This document shows positions 26,691 through 34,914 of a stretch of DNA of 64,000 nt, piece after piece. The translations under genes were made by a program, and so were the position numbers. The DNA comes from FEN-1139 sp038207155 (lineage in GTDB: Bacteria > Myxococcota_A > Polyangia > Polyangiales > Polyangiaceae), in contig JBBRAB010000005.1 of NCBI GenBank assembly GCA_038207155.1, forward strand, positions 62,001 to 126,000, given 5' to 3'. Below the pieces are notes generated by a model. It did no database searches. It was not told the DNA's origin and was given only the letters and a program-made list of their open reading frames with translations. Each line of letters opens with the position of its first letter. The stretch's first letter is position 1.

Positions 26691-27158
26691 TACCTTTTGT
26701 AAGCTATAAGTAGGCTTCTGGCCGAATTATAGCGCCAAGTCCCGGCAACCCGTCACGCGTTTCCGCCTTGGACGCCTGCGAGCGGTAGCGAGGTAGCCGA
26801 GCTAGTTCAGCATCGAGTCGCCGAGCGCGCTGAGAAACGTCACCTTTCCAGGGGTGCGCAGCGCGCAGACGACACATCGGAAATACGCCTTCACCCCAAA
26901 GAGCCGAAGGATTAGTGGCCCGTGGGTGAGAAGGTGGGTTCCCCGAATAGTGCCGTGCATGGCAGGCCGCGTAAAAGCATGGGCCATGCCGCATTGTCAA
27001 TAAGCACTTACGGGGGCTCAGGCTGGGCAAAGGGTCCCGAGCTTGCAGATCTGCAATCTTGTCATGCAGAAGCGCTGTGTTGTTGGGTCCTTAGCAGTGC
27101 TGGCTGACGCCTCGACGGCGGACCGGCGCCGCTCTGGCCGCTTCGGCGTCCCGCCGGA
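26691..27158. other. Intergenic region of 468 bases
   Basis: Less GC-rich than its neighbours and without a supportable gene. It contains the promoter of the hybrid kinase and, on the minus strand, a perfect TTGACA (27000-26995) followed by a 13-base palindrome GCATGGGCCATGC (26977-26989). Short frames on both strands show no motif. Confidence 0.5.
26726..26731 (-). promoter_or_regulatory. Probable -10 box of the hybrid kinase gene
   Basis: Minus-strand TATAAT (26731-26726) lies 36 bases before ATG 26690. A poor -35 candidate (GTGACG, 26756-26751) sits 19 bases upstream of it, so the promoter may need an activator. Confidence 0.35.
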
Positions 27159-27806
27159 TCAGCTCTGACTCGGCGGTTCCGAAGCGTCCACGGAGCTTGC
27201 CGGCGACGAGGCCGCGGACGCGGACGACGGGGACGACGCGCCAGGCACAGCAGCATTCAGGGACTGCAGCGCCACGCATAGTTCGGCGACGAGGCCGCTG
27301 GGAAGCTGGGTTTGCTCAAAGACCGCGACGAGTTCCCGGAAATACCACAGTGCTCCGTCACGACCCGAGCGAAACTGCACCCAGACTCCTTCCCCGAGCA
27401 GCGCCTCGTCCCGCACGAGCGACCGGAGATTATGGAGTTTGTCGCAGGCCGAAACGAGCAGGGCGGATGGCGAGGCGGCGCCGAGATGGTGCAGATACGC
27501 TTCTTTTCGCGCCCGCCAAGGGGGTTTCGGTGACTCCGCGGTGTCGCTGCACTCGAGTACGATGTCCACGACTCGATCCCCAAATCGCTCGCGAAGTTGG
27601 GCCGCCGTTGGTAGGCCCCCACAGTCCTCGATCGCGTCGTGCAGTAACGCCGCGATCGCTTCGTCCTCATCACCGCCGTACTCAAGCACCAGGGCCGTTA
27701 CCGCCAAGAGATGAGAGACATACGGAACACGCTGAGCCTTGCGCCACTGGTGAGCATGGAGTTCATGGGCCGCAACCAGGGCCTGGGAAAAGCGGTCTCC
27801 GAGCAT
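27159..27806 (-). CDS. HD-domain phosphohydrolase (RelA/SpoT hydrolase-like)
   Basis: A 215-residue soluble protein. The HD signature is complete: HAHQWRKAQRVPYVSHLLAV (first His pair), LLHDAIEDCGG (HD with the ED extension) and SACDKLHNLRSL (the last Asp). This spacing is that of the ppGpp hydrolase domain of RelA/SpoT and small Mesh1-like enzymes, which use a metal (often manganese) to release pyrophosphate. No synthetase or regulatory domain is attached. The last ~35 residues are a low-complexity Ser/Ala/Pro tail. ppGpp is the inferred substrate; another nucleotide is possible. It is transcribed away from the lipoprotein gene starting at 27915. Confidence 0.88.
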   Translation of the reverse strand: MLGDRFSQALVAAHELHAHQWRKAQRVPYVSHLLAVTALVLEYGGDEDEAIAALLHDAIEDCGGLPTAAQLRERFGDRVVDIVLECSDTAESPKPPWRARKEAYLHHLGAASPSALLVSACDKLHNLRSLVRDEALLGEGVWVQFRSGRDGALWYFRELVAVFEQTQLPSGLVAELCVALQSLNAAVPGASSPSSASAASSPASSVDASEPPSQS

Positions 27807-27914
27807 CGGGGCGTTGGGTCAGGATCGCGCCTTTTGGCGTGGACGGTCAAGCCCAGCGCTCCGCAGAGGCTTTCTGCCGGTTGGCTGGGTTCCGGTAATG
27901 CTAGGCTGCGGGTC

Positions 27915-28577
27915 ATGTTGCGACGGTTTTCGAGACAATCCCTGGCGCGCTTGGCGGTTGGTATCGGGGCATGCGCGATTGGCTGTTCGGCACGACCCGG
28001 CGGCTCTGCCACCACCGACTCCAGCGCGACCAAGGCCGCGGTGGCGACGGCGCACGCCTCGGCGGCTCCACTCGCGGCAGGCTGTGGAGACTCTGGTACG
28101 GCCTGCATGGCGCCCAAGGAGAGCTGTCTCGTGGAGGATGAAGCGCCGGCGGCGGATCAGACCGAACGGCGACGTCGCGACGCCAAGTCAGGTCAGGAGA
28201 TCATCGAGGCCGGGACAGCGCTCGATCCCAAGGCCCCGCTGGTGGCTCCGAGTGAACTGCTCGCTCATCCCCAGAAATATCGCGACAAAATCGTCACTGT
28301 CGAGGGCCCGGTGGCCGCGATGTGTCATCTCCGACGTGGCTGGTTCGCTATCTCGTCCGGTCAAAATGATGTACTGCGCGCCGTCACCGCGCCTCGGTTT
28401 TTGGTGCCCAGCAGTGCCATCGGCAAGCAGGCCCGCGTGAGTGGAAAGGTCGAATTGAAAGTGATTTCGGCCGATGTTCAGGAACATCAACGGAGTGAAC
28501 ACGGTCTGCAAACCCCAACGCGGACCTTGGTGCTGCTGCGCGCAACTGGTCTGCGCTTGAACGCAAGTGGGGCGTAG
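27915..28577 (+). CDS. Lipoprotein with DUF4920-like domain
   Basis: A 220-residue protein. MLRRFSRQSLARLAVGIGACAIGC gives a lipoprotein signal with Cys near residue 24. A Thr/Ala/Ser linker with a Cys pair follows. The domain beginning PSELLAHPQKYRDKIVTVEGPVAAMCHLRRGWF has the pattern of DUF4920 (a strand, then K-V-x-V-E-G, then C-x4-GW-F), although the second Cys typical of the C-x4-GCW motif is Arg-Gly here. The C-terminal strand RTLVLLRATGLRL completes the small OB-like beta-barrel. ATG 27915 is chosen because the upstream frame lacks a signal peptide. Function is unknown. Confidence 0.7.
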   Translation: MLRRFSRQSLARLAVGIGACAIGCSARPGGSATTDSSATKAAVATAHASAAPLAAGCGDSGTACMAPKESCLVEDEAPAADQTERRRRDAKSGQEIIEAGTALDPKAPLVAPSELLAHPQKYRDKIVTVEGPVAAMCHLRRGWFAISSGQNDVLRAVTAPRFLVPSSAIGKQARVSGKVELKVISADVQEHQRSEHGLQTPTRTLVLLRATGLRLNASGA

Positions 28578-28606
28578 CCGCGCCGGACCAGCCAAATCGA
28601 CCTCGT

Positions 28607-28677
28607 CGGAATGCGCCACGCAGTAGCAACTTAGCCGGTCACTGGCTTGATTTACCCTTAAGCACGGGCGCATTCCG
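28607..28677. repeat. 11-bp inverted repeat upstream of the outer-membrane protein gene
   Basis: CGGAATGCGCC (28607-28617) and its exact inverse GGCGCATTCCG (28667-28677), 49 bases apart, in the intergenic region before the OMP gene. The same GAATGCGCC core recurs in the hairpin just after that gene. Confidence 0.7.
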
Positions 28678-28773
28678 TCGCATTCAAGGGTTGGTTCCAC
28701 GAGAGGATTCGCGGTAAGGATCGCGGGTACTAGGGGGCGCCAAGCGGCGTGCCCTGAGTTCGAAGGAGTAGCC

Positions 28774-29388
28774 ATGCGCATCATTGCAACATCGCTCGCG
28801 ACCGCAGCTGCAGTCACCGCTCTCGCTATTGCCGCTCCCGCAGCGGCCCAAACGCTCGGACGCCAAGGGCAGTTCACAATTGGCGCCGAGCGCCTGTTTG
28901 GGCTCTCGTACACGCATCTGACCTACGCCCCAGACAACATTCCCGTCGAGAATTCAGTGGGCGTCACCGTCATTGGACTCGGGTGGAACGCTGAGACGCC
29001 AATGGGCTATCAGGTGCCGCGCGCGGGGCTCGACTACTTCGTCGCCGACCGGCTCAGTCTGGGTGGTGGTGTCGGGTTCTTTTCGGTGGATGCCAGGGGC
29101 GGGAACAACTACACCGGGCTGCTATTTTCCCCAAGAATTGGCTATGCCGTGGACCTCGGTCGAGTCGCCTCGTTCTGGCCAAGGGCCGGCGTTACCTACG
29201 TCAAGGCCGGCGACGATCACACCTTCGGTTTCACAGGTGAGGCCAATTTTGCGATTTTTCCCCGCGATCAATGGGCCTTCTTGATCTCTCCTACCCTCGA
29301 TGTTGCACCGTTGGGTCGTGCCGGCGACAACCAAGATCTCACGGGGTACTCGCTCGGTTTGTCGTTCGGGCTGCTCGGCGTGATCTGA
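28774..29388 (+). CDS. Outer-membrane beta-barrel protein
   Basis: A 204-residue protein. A cleavable signal (MRIIATSLATAAAVTALAIAAPAAAQ, cleavage after AAA-Q). The mature part alternates short amphipathic strands with aromatic residues: GAERLFGLSYTHLTY, LSLGGGVGFFSVDA, FSPRIGYAVDLG, FWPRAGVTYVKAGD and a C-terminal LGLSFGLLGVI. This is the pattern of an 8-stranded porin-like/OmpW-size barrel in myxobacteria. No transport specificity can be told. GAAGGAG is a strong ribosome binding site before ATG 28774. Confidence 0.8.
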   Translation: MRIIATSLATAAAVTALAIAAPAAAQTLGRQGQFTIGAERLFGLSYTHLTYAPDNIPVENSVGVTVIGLGWNAETPMGYQVPRAGLDYFVADRLSLGGGVGFFSVDARGGNNYTGLLFSPRIGYAVDLGRVASFWPRAGVTYVKAGDDHTFGFTGEANFAIFPRDQWAFLISPTLDVAPLGRAGDNQDLTGYSLGLSFGLLGVI

Positions 29389-29434
29389 GTCAGCCTCGGG
29401 CTCGGCAACGCGCGGTTTCCGTCCGCTCAAACAG

Positions 29435-29468
29435 AATGCGCCGCAGGCCCAAAGGCGTGCGGCGCATT
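29435..29468. terminator. Bidirectional terminator-like hairpin between convergent genes
   Basis: AATGCGCCGCA (29435-29445) pairs perfectly with TGCGGCGCATT (29458-29468) around a 12-base loop, in the gap between the outer-membrane protein gene and the convergent Cys-rich lipoprotein gene. Confidence 0.65.
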
Positions 29469-29505
29469 GCGCTTAGGTGCGGTTCCCCCGGCGCGAAGTG
29501 AGCGG

Positions 29506-29784
29506 CTATTTACCGTTGTACAGGCAGACCTTGATGCGATTGCTGCCGCCCGGATCGATGCCGCAGTAAAAGCCCGTGCAGCACTCGTTGTCTGCGAGGC
29601 ACTGCCGCTCGGAACCGCTTTCACCAAGGCAGCGTGGGTCCTGAGACTCATCGGGCGGAGCAGTGCTGCTGCCGTACGATGACCTCGTTGACTCGCTCGA
29701 GTTTGGGGAGTTGGCAGGTTGACTGCGCCCCGTATCACAGGCGCTCAGGGAGAGAACGGCTGCCAATAAACACAAAGCTTTCAT
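29506..29784 (-). CDS. Small Cys-rich lipoprotein
   Basis: A 92-residue protein: MKALCLLAAVLSLSAC is a short lipoprotein signal (Cys16). A Ser/Asn/Pro linker follows, then a compact Cys-rich tail (CLGESGSERQCLADNECC, then TGFYCG and KVCLYNG) resembling disulphide-knotted surface modules common in myxobacteria. GGAGGG lies five bases before ATG 29784; an ATG four codons upstream (29796) is weaker. It converges with the outer-membrane protein gene. Function unknown. Confidence 0.75.
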   Translation of the reverse strand: MKALCLLAAVLSLSACDTGRSQPANSPNSSESTRSSYGSSTAPPDESQDPRCLGESGSERQCLADNECCTGFYCGIDPGGSNRIKVCLYNGK

Positions 29785-30154
29785 GTTTCCCTCCAAAGAG
29801 ATCGAACTCCGTCCGAAGACGGCGACCAGTGCAGGAGTGTACTCCAGTAGAGGCGGCGCGGTCGAACTCTCGGAGGGTTCACAGGCGAACTCCGCAGCAA
29901 TGGGCGAGCGTCGGCTCCGGCCGACTCTGGTGAGAGGCCCCGCATGACCAAGGCTTGGCGAAACTGATTATCAGAATCGCGCGCATCTGGAAATCGGCCT
30001 CGCGCTTGAGATAAATCCGGGCATTGCCGGGTATTTGCGGGGAGCTCGTCGTTGACTGACAGCCCTGTCAACCACAGAAATGCCGAGACCGCGCGGTGCA
30101 AACGCGCAAATTCAGCGAATGGCTGACACGCGTGTCATGCGCTATGACCGGGTC
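29785..30154. other. Intergenic region of 370 bases
   Basis: Divergent region between the Cys-rich lipoprotein (minus) and the activase gene (plus). The only notable element is a partial Fur-like stretch, CTGATTATCAGAATC near 29965. No gene is supported; an upstream in-frame start for the activase at 30080 would shorten this gap. Confidence 0.35.
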
Positions 30155-33100
30155 ATGACGCGACTGGCGCTTGGGATCGACATGGGGGCGGAGACGCTCA
30201 AAGTGGCTCTCGTGGAGCAACGCGAAGGGGGTCCGCACTTCCTCGAGTTGGAGTTCGAACTCCATCGCAAAGAGCCGGTCGCTGCCCTTCGTCGACTGCT
30301 GCTGCGCAAGGGGTGGGATCGCATCGAGTCCGTCGCGATGACGGGTCGCTTGCGCGCCTGCGTGGCCGCGTACCCGGTGCCCGCCAAGGCCGCCCTGCGC
30401 ATCGGTCTCGAGACCCTGCGACCAGAGCTTGACGCCGCCACGATCCTTGACATCGGTGCGCACGGATTTAGCGTGCTTGAGCTGCCCGGTCACGGGCAGG
30501 ATTTCTTCCGCCAGAACTCGCGCTGCTCCCAGGGCACCGGCAACTTTCTCTCGCAGCTCGTCGAGCGTTTTGGTTTGAGCATCGAGGAAGCGGCCACCCT
30601 TGCCGACGATGTCGAAAAGCCCTGCGCTCTGTCCGGACGTTGCCCTGTCATCCTAAAGACGGACATGACTCATCTCGCCAACAAGGGCGAGGACCGCAGC
30701 CGCATCCTGGCGGGCTTGTTCGATGCCGTGTGCGAAAACGTGGTGACCCTGATCCGCCCACGATTTGCACCTCCGCAGTTGATGGTCACTGGCGGTGTGG
30801 GTCGCTCGCGGCGAGTGCGGCGACAGATCGGACAGTGGCTGGAAGCTCGCGGAATGACGCTTTTGCCGGCTGAGGCGCAGGACGAAGGCCTCGCGGCGGT
30901 GGGTGCGGCGGTTCACGCGCTGCGCGAACCGCTCGCCAAGCGCAGCTCGCTCGAACTCGACGCCCTCTTTGCGGTAAAGCACCGCGAATCACTCGAGCAT
31001 GCGCCGCGGCTCGCCAGTGCCCTCTCGCAGGTGCACCGCATGCCAAAGCTGATCAGTCTTGGGCGACCCGGAACGCGTGATGTGGTGCTTGGGCTCGACA
31101 TTGGCTCGACGGGTTCAAAGGCCGTGTCGGTCGATCTCGCCACCGGAGAGTCCCTCTGGGAGACCTACCTCAACACCGAGGGTGCTCCCGTTCAGGCTTC
31201 TCAGGCGCTGCTGCGGCGCTTCGGTGAGCAATGTGGGAACGACACGCGGCTTTTAGCCGTCGGCGTCACTGGTTCGGGCCGCGAGGTGGTGGGCTCACTG
31301 CTACGGACTTGCTACGGGGAGGACCGAGTATTCGTCCTCAATGAGATCGCCGCCCATGCGCGCGGCGCGGTTGCTCTTGATCCGGAGGTCGACACGATCT
31401 TCGAGATCGGCGGACAGGACGCCAAGTACATCCGGCTCGAGGCGGGACGCGTCATTGACGCCGCCATGAATGAGGCCTGCAGCGCTGGCACGGGGTCATT
31501 CATCGCTGAGCAGGGGAGCAAGTTCGACGCCAACGGGTTGCATGTGACCGAGCTGGCCAATCGAGCCCTATCCGCCGATCACTGTGTCTCGCTCGGTCAG
31601 CATTGCTCGGTCTTCATGGCCGAGATCATCGACGAGGCCATTGCCGCCGGCGAAGCGCCGAACGCGATCATCGCCGGACTCTACGACTCGGTGATTCAGA
31701 ACTATCTCAACCGGGTCAAGGGGACACGCACGGTCGGACAGCGGATCTTCTGTCAAGGAATGCCCTTTGCCTCGGACGCGCTCGCTGCGGCCGTTGCTCG
31801 CCAAACGGGGCGGCAGGTGGTGGTGCCCCCAAACCCCGGAACGATCGGCGCCTTGGGGATCGCGCTGCTGTCCAGCGACGAGCGTGGAGCCGGCCTCAAG
31901 GACCAGGAGCCGCTTAGTTTGGAGCGCTTTCTCGGTGCGTCGGTGTCCGCCAAGGAAACCATCGTCTGCCGTTCCACCAAGGGCTGCGGCGGCGGCGGCA
32001 ACCACTGTCGCATTGACCGACTCACGACCTGCGTGGAAGGCGTTGAGCAGCGCTTTCTTTGGGGCGGAAACTGCTCACTCTATGACCGCGGCGCCACTCG
32101 TCGTAAGCTTCCTGATTTGGCTCCCGATCCGTTTCGTGAGCGCGAGGCACTCCTCGATGCGCTGCTCGCCGAGCCAGTGGCGGACGACCAAGCTCCGGTG
32201 GTTGCCTTCCCCGATGAGTTCGGTCTGAAGGGCTTTGGTCCGCTGTTTGTGAGCTTCATTCGTGAGCTTGGTCTGCGCGTGGAGGTGTTGCGCGATTCCG
32301 GAGCCAAGGTGCTGCACCGCGGCATCGAGGAATCGGGGATCCCGTACTGCGCTCCGATGCAGCTGGTTCATGGGGCGTACTTTGAGCTGGCAGACGGCAC
32401 GTCCGACTACCTGCTCTTGCCGATCTTTCGCGGACTACCCAGGGTCTCCAACGAAGAGCACGGCACCCTGTGCCCCATGGTGATCGGGTCGTCGGACGTG
32501 ATCGATAGCCTCTTGCAGGCCCCGCCCGGGCAGGTGTTGCGACCGACCATCGACTTTGACGCGGACGGCTACGATGGGCTTGCCTTCCGCGAGGGCATGC
32601 TTGAGCTGGCCACCAGCCTCGGGCGGGTAGCGCCGTTCGAGCGCGCCCTGGCGCGCGCCATCGCTGAGCAAAAGGGCTACGAGCGCGAGTGCCTGGAGAT
32701 TGGGCGTCGGTCTCTGGCGTTCTGCCGCGAGCAGTCGGTGGTACCGGTCGCCGTACTTGGGCGTCCGTACACCATCTACAACGACGTCCTCAACTCGAAT
32801 GTGCCCAGTATTCTGCGTAGTTTGGGCGCAATGGCGATTCCAGTGGACTGCGTACCACTCGATGACGCCGCTCCCACCTACCAGCGCCAGTACTGGAGCC
32901 ACACCCAGCGCAATCTGAGGGTGGCCGAGTTCGTTCGGCGCACACCGGATCTTTACTCGGTGTTCTGTAGCAATTATGCCTGCGGACCCGATAGCTTCAC
33001 GCTGCATTTTTACGCGTACACCATGCAGAATAAGCCCTTTGCGGTGGTGGAAACCGATGGGCATTCTGGGGACGCGGGCACCAAGACGCGGCTCGAGGCA

Positions 33101-34510
33101 TTCTTGTACTGCGTCGACACCGATCGTCGCAGTCAGGCTTCTGCCGCCGCGCCCCGGGCGGATTTTGCTCGACTCGAGGCCACTGGAGGCGACTGGGCGG
33201 CCGCCAAGGCACGCAACGACATCGTGCTGCTGCCACGCATGGGACCTCAGGCGGAGCTGGCGGCCGCGGCACTGCGTTCTGAGGGCTTCCGCGCCGAAGC
33301 GCTCCCGCTCTCGACGCGTGAGGACGTCCGCATGGGTCGGCGCTACACCTCAGGTAAAGAGTGCTTGCCGATGATCGTGACCCTTGGGACGCTGCTCAAT
33401 CGCGTCGTCGAGAGTCCGGATAGCCAGCAAACCTACTCGTTTTTTATGCCCACGGCCAATGGGCCCTGCCGCTTTGGGACGTACAACTCGCTTCACAAGA
33501 TCACGCTGGAACGTCTCGGTCTCGACGAGCGCGTATCGGTGATCTCGCCGAGTGACGCGGACTATTTTGACGGCATGACAGCGGAGTTCTCAGCCCGGCT
33601 ATGGCTGGGCTTTCTGGCCCACGATTTGATTCAGGCGATGCTGCTGCATGTTCGCCCGTCCGAGCGCGAGCCTGGTACCGCCGATCGGCTCTATCAGCGG
33701 TATTTCGACGAGCTCGTGAGCTGTCTGCAGGAGTCGGGAGTCTCGTCGATCGCGCGCACCGTGACTGAGTTGACCGGAGGCATGTGGGGCGTGCGCCGTG
33801 TGATCGGCGACGCGGCGCGCGCGTTTGCTCAAGCGCAGACCGAGGAGCGGGACCTGCCCACGGTGGCCGTGGTGGGCGAGATCTACGTGCGGCTCGATCC
33901 CTTCTCGAATGACGACCTGGTGCGGCGGCTGGAAGCGCGCGGGATGCGGGTCCATTTTGCGCCCTTCGTCGAGTGGTTGGAGTACACCAACCACGTCTCG
34001 GAGCGTCGTATCCTTGCGGGTCGAGCCAAGTCCGAAGATCAACCGATCACGACGGCGTTCACCGGCCTGATTCAGCGAGTGACCTCGCGTGTGCTTTACG
34101 ACATTTGCCGGCGCGCTCTAGGCTGGGGTGAGCGCACCAGCATCGAACAGGTGCTCGCGAGCGGTGAGCGTTGGGTGAGCCCGGCCTTGACCGGTGAGGC
34201 AGTACTGACCGTGGGGGGTCCCGTGCACGAGTTCGAGCATGGAGCGGTGGACGGGGTCGTGATCGTCGGGCCTCACGAGTGCATGCCGTGCAAGGTGTCC
34301 GAGGCGCGCTTTGCCCGGCTGGCGGAGGAAATGGACCTTCCGTACCTGGCGACCTATGTGAGCGGTGAAGGCCTCGACCTCGAGGCCCTCGATCGCTTCA
34401 CCTTCGATCTCCAGGAGCGCAAGGGTGGTCGGGGCAACCACAGTGAAGCCGCACCGCGACGTTCGGGAACCTTTGGCGAGGTGAGCGACGAGGCGCTGGC
34501 GGGGCAGTAG
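30155..34510 (+). CDS. Giant acyl-CoA dehydratase activase-type protein (two ATPase domains plus DUF2229/HgdB-like)
   Basis: About 1,451 residues. Two BcrA/BadF/HgdC-type ATPase domains: the first opens with LALGIDMGAETLKVALVE and carries RCSQGTGNF; the second (~residue 308) opens LGLDIGSTGSKAVSVD and carries EIGGQDAKYIR, ACSAGTGSFI and CQGMPFASDALAAAV. A Cys-rich linker (~600: CRSTKGCGGGGNHC, then C..C..NCS) follows. Then a DUF2229 region (VAFPDEFGLKGFGPLFVSFIRELGL) and a C-terminal HgdB/BzdN-like part with CMPCK. Such proteins couple ATP hydrolysis to low-potential electron transfer via an iron-sulphur cluster to a dehydratase or related reductase. No separate partner is nearby, and the actual substrate is unknown. 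In-frame ATGs at 30080, 30119 and 30137 have no better ribosome binding site; 30155 starts directly at the ATPase. Confidence 0.87.
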   Translation: MTRLALGIDMGAETLKVALVEQREGGPHFLELEFELHRKEPVAALRRLLLRKGWDRIESVAMTGRLRACVAAYPVPAKAALRIGLETLRPELDAATILDIGAHGFSVLELPGHGQDFFRQNSRCSQGTGNFLSQLVERFGLSIEEAATLADDVEKPCALSGRCPVILKTDMTHLANKGEDRSRILAGLFDAVCENVVTLIRPRFAPPQLMVTGGVGRSRRVRRQIGQWLEARGMTLLPAEAQDEGLAAVGAAVHALREPLAKRSSLELDALFAVKHRESLEHAPRLASALSQVHRMPKLISLGRPGTRDVVLGLDIGSTGSKAVSVDLATGESLWETYLNTEGAPVQASQALLRRFGEQCGNDTRLLAVGVTGSGREVVGSLLRTCYGEDRVFVLNEIAAHARGAVALDPEVDTIFEIGGQDAKYIRLEAGRVIDAAMNEACSAGTGSFIAEQGSKFDANGLHVTELANRALSADHCVSLGQHCSVFMAEIIDEAIAAGEAPNAIIAGLYDSVIQNYLNRVKGTRTVGQRIFCQGMPFASDALAAAVARQTGRQVVVPPNPGTIGALGIALLSSDERGAGLKDQEPLSLERFLGASVSAKETIVCRSTKGCGGGGNHCRIDRLTTCVEGVEQRFLWGGNCSLYDRGATRRKLPDLAPDPFREREALLDALLAEPVADDQAPVVAFPDEFGLKGFGPLFVSFIRELGLRVEVLRDSGAKVLHRGIEESGIPYCAPMQLVHGAYFELADGTSDYLLLPIFRGLPRVSNEEHGTLCPMVIGSSDVIDSLLQAPPGQVLRPTIDFDADGYDGLAFREGMLELATSLGRVAPFERALARAIAEQKGYERECLEIGRRSLAFCREQSVVPVAVLGRPYTIYNDVLNSNVPSILRSLGAMAIPVDCVPLDDAAPTYQRQYWSHTQRNLRVAEFVRRTPDLYSVFCSNYACGPDSFTLHFYAYTMQNKPFAVVETDGHSGDAGTKTRLEAFLYCVDTDRRSQASAAAPRADFARLEATGGDWAAAKARNDIVLLPRMGPQAELAAAALRSEGFRAEALPLSTREDVRMGRRYTSGKECLPMIVTLGTLLNRVVESPDSQQTYSFFMPTANGPCRFGTYNSLHKITLERLGLDERVSVISPSDADYFDGMTAEFSARLWLGFLAHDLIQAMLLHVRPSEREPGTADRLYQRYFDELVSCLQESGVSSIARTVTELTGGMWGVRRVIGDAARAFAQAQTEERDLPTVAVVGEIYVRLDPFSNDDLVRRLEARGMRVHFAPFVEWLEYTNHVSERRILAGRAKSEDQPITTAFTGLIQRVTSRVLYDICRRALGWGERTSIEQVLASGERWVSPALTGEAVLTVGGPVHEFEHGAVDGVVIVGPHECMPCKVSEARFARLAEEMDLPYLATYVSGEGLDLEALDRFTFDLQERKGGRGNHSEAAPRRSGTFGEVSDEALAGQ

Positions 34511-34535
34511 CCTTCGCTCGAGGCCTTTGGCCGCG

Positions 34536-34555
34536 CCAGCGCACCAAGGCGCTGG
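34536..34555 (+). terminator. Hairpin after the activase gene
   Basis: CCAGCGC (34536-34542), loop ACCAAG, GCGCTGG (34549-34555), 25 bases after the stop codon. No clear T-run follows. Confidence 0.35.
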
Positions 34556-34647
34556 TGAAGGGTCGAGTAGCAGAACCCCCGACCTTGAATGGCCTTGGGG
34601 CTTGGCGCCGCTTTTACCCAGGGCCGGGCCCAGGTATACAGCAAGCT

Positions 34648-34914
34648 ATGCGCGGATTTCTGCTCGGACTCCTGGTGTCGGTGGCGTTCATCGCGGGCTG
34701 CGTCGCGGGCGCGTCCAAGTTTCTCTTGCCGGAGGCCAAGGCGGGTTATGTCGTGGAACAGCGTTGGTCGTACTTCTGCTTTCAAGAGAGCAACGTCGAC
34801 AACGTGACATACAAGGCCAATGCCGCCGGAGCGCGTGGCTGGGAGCTGGTGGCCGCCTCAAACGAGGGGAGCAACGGCGACGCGATCTGGTGCTTTCGGC
34901 AGCCACGCCCCTAA
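34648..34914 (+). CDS. Small membrane-anchored protein, unknown function
   Basis: An 88-residue protein. MRGFLLGLLVSVAFIAGC is a signal anchor or lipoprotein signal. The rest contains YVVEQRWSYFCF, a motif-like GARGWELV stretch and a final WCFRQ, i.e. a small beta-rich domain (DUF4177-like: strand, G-x-GW-E-L-V, strand). Short proteins with the GWELV signature are widespread but uncharacterised. The stop overlaps the 3' end of the convergent MepA-like gene by four bases (34911-34914). Confidence 0.7.
   Translation: MRGFLLGLLVSVAFIAGCVAGASKFLLPEAKAGYVVEQRWSYFCFQESNVDNVTYKANAAGARGWELVAASNEGSNGDAIWCFRQPRP

Noticed and set aside
26704..27030. Minus-strand frames of ~61-108 residues upstream of the hybrid kinase
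   Set aside because: No motif, no ribosome binding site, and two overlapping frames compete with similar quality. I treat the region as intergenic.
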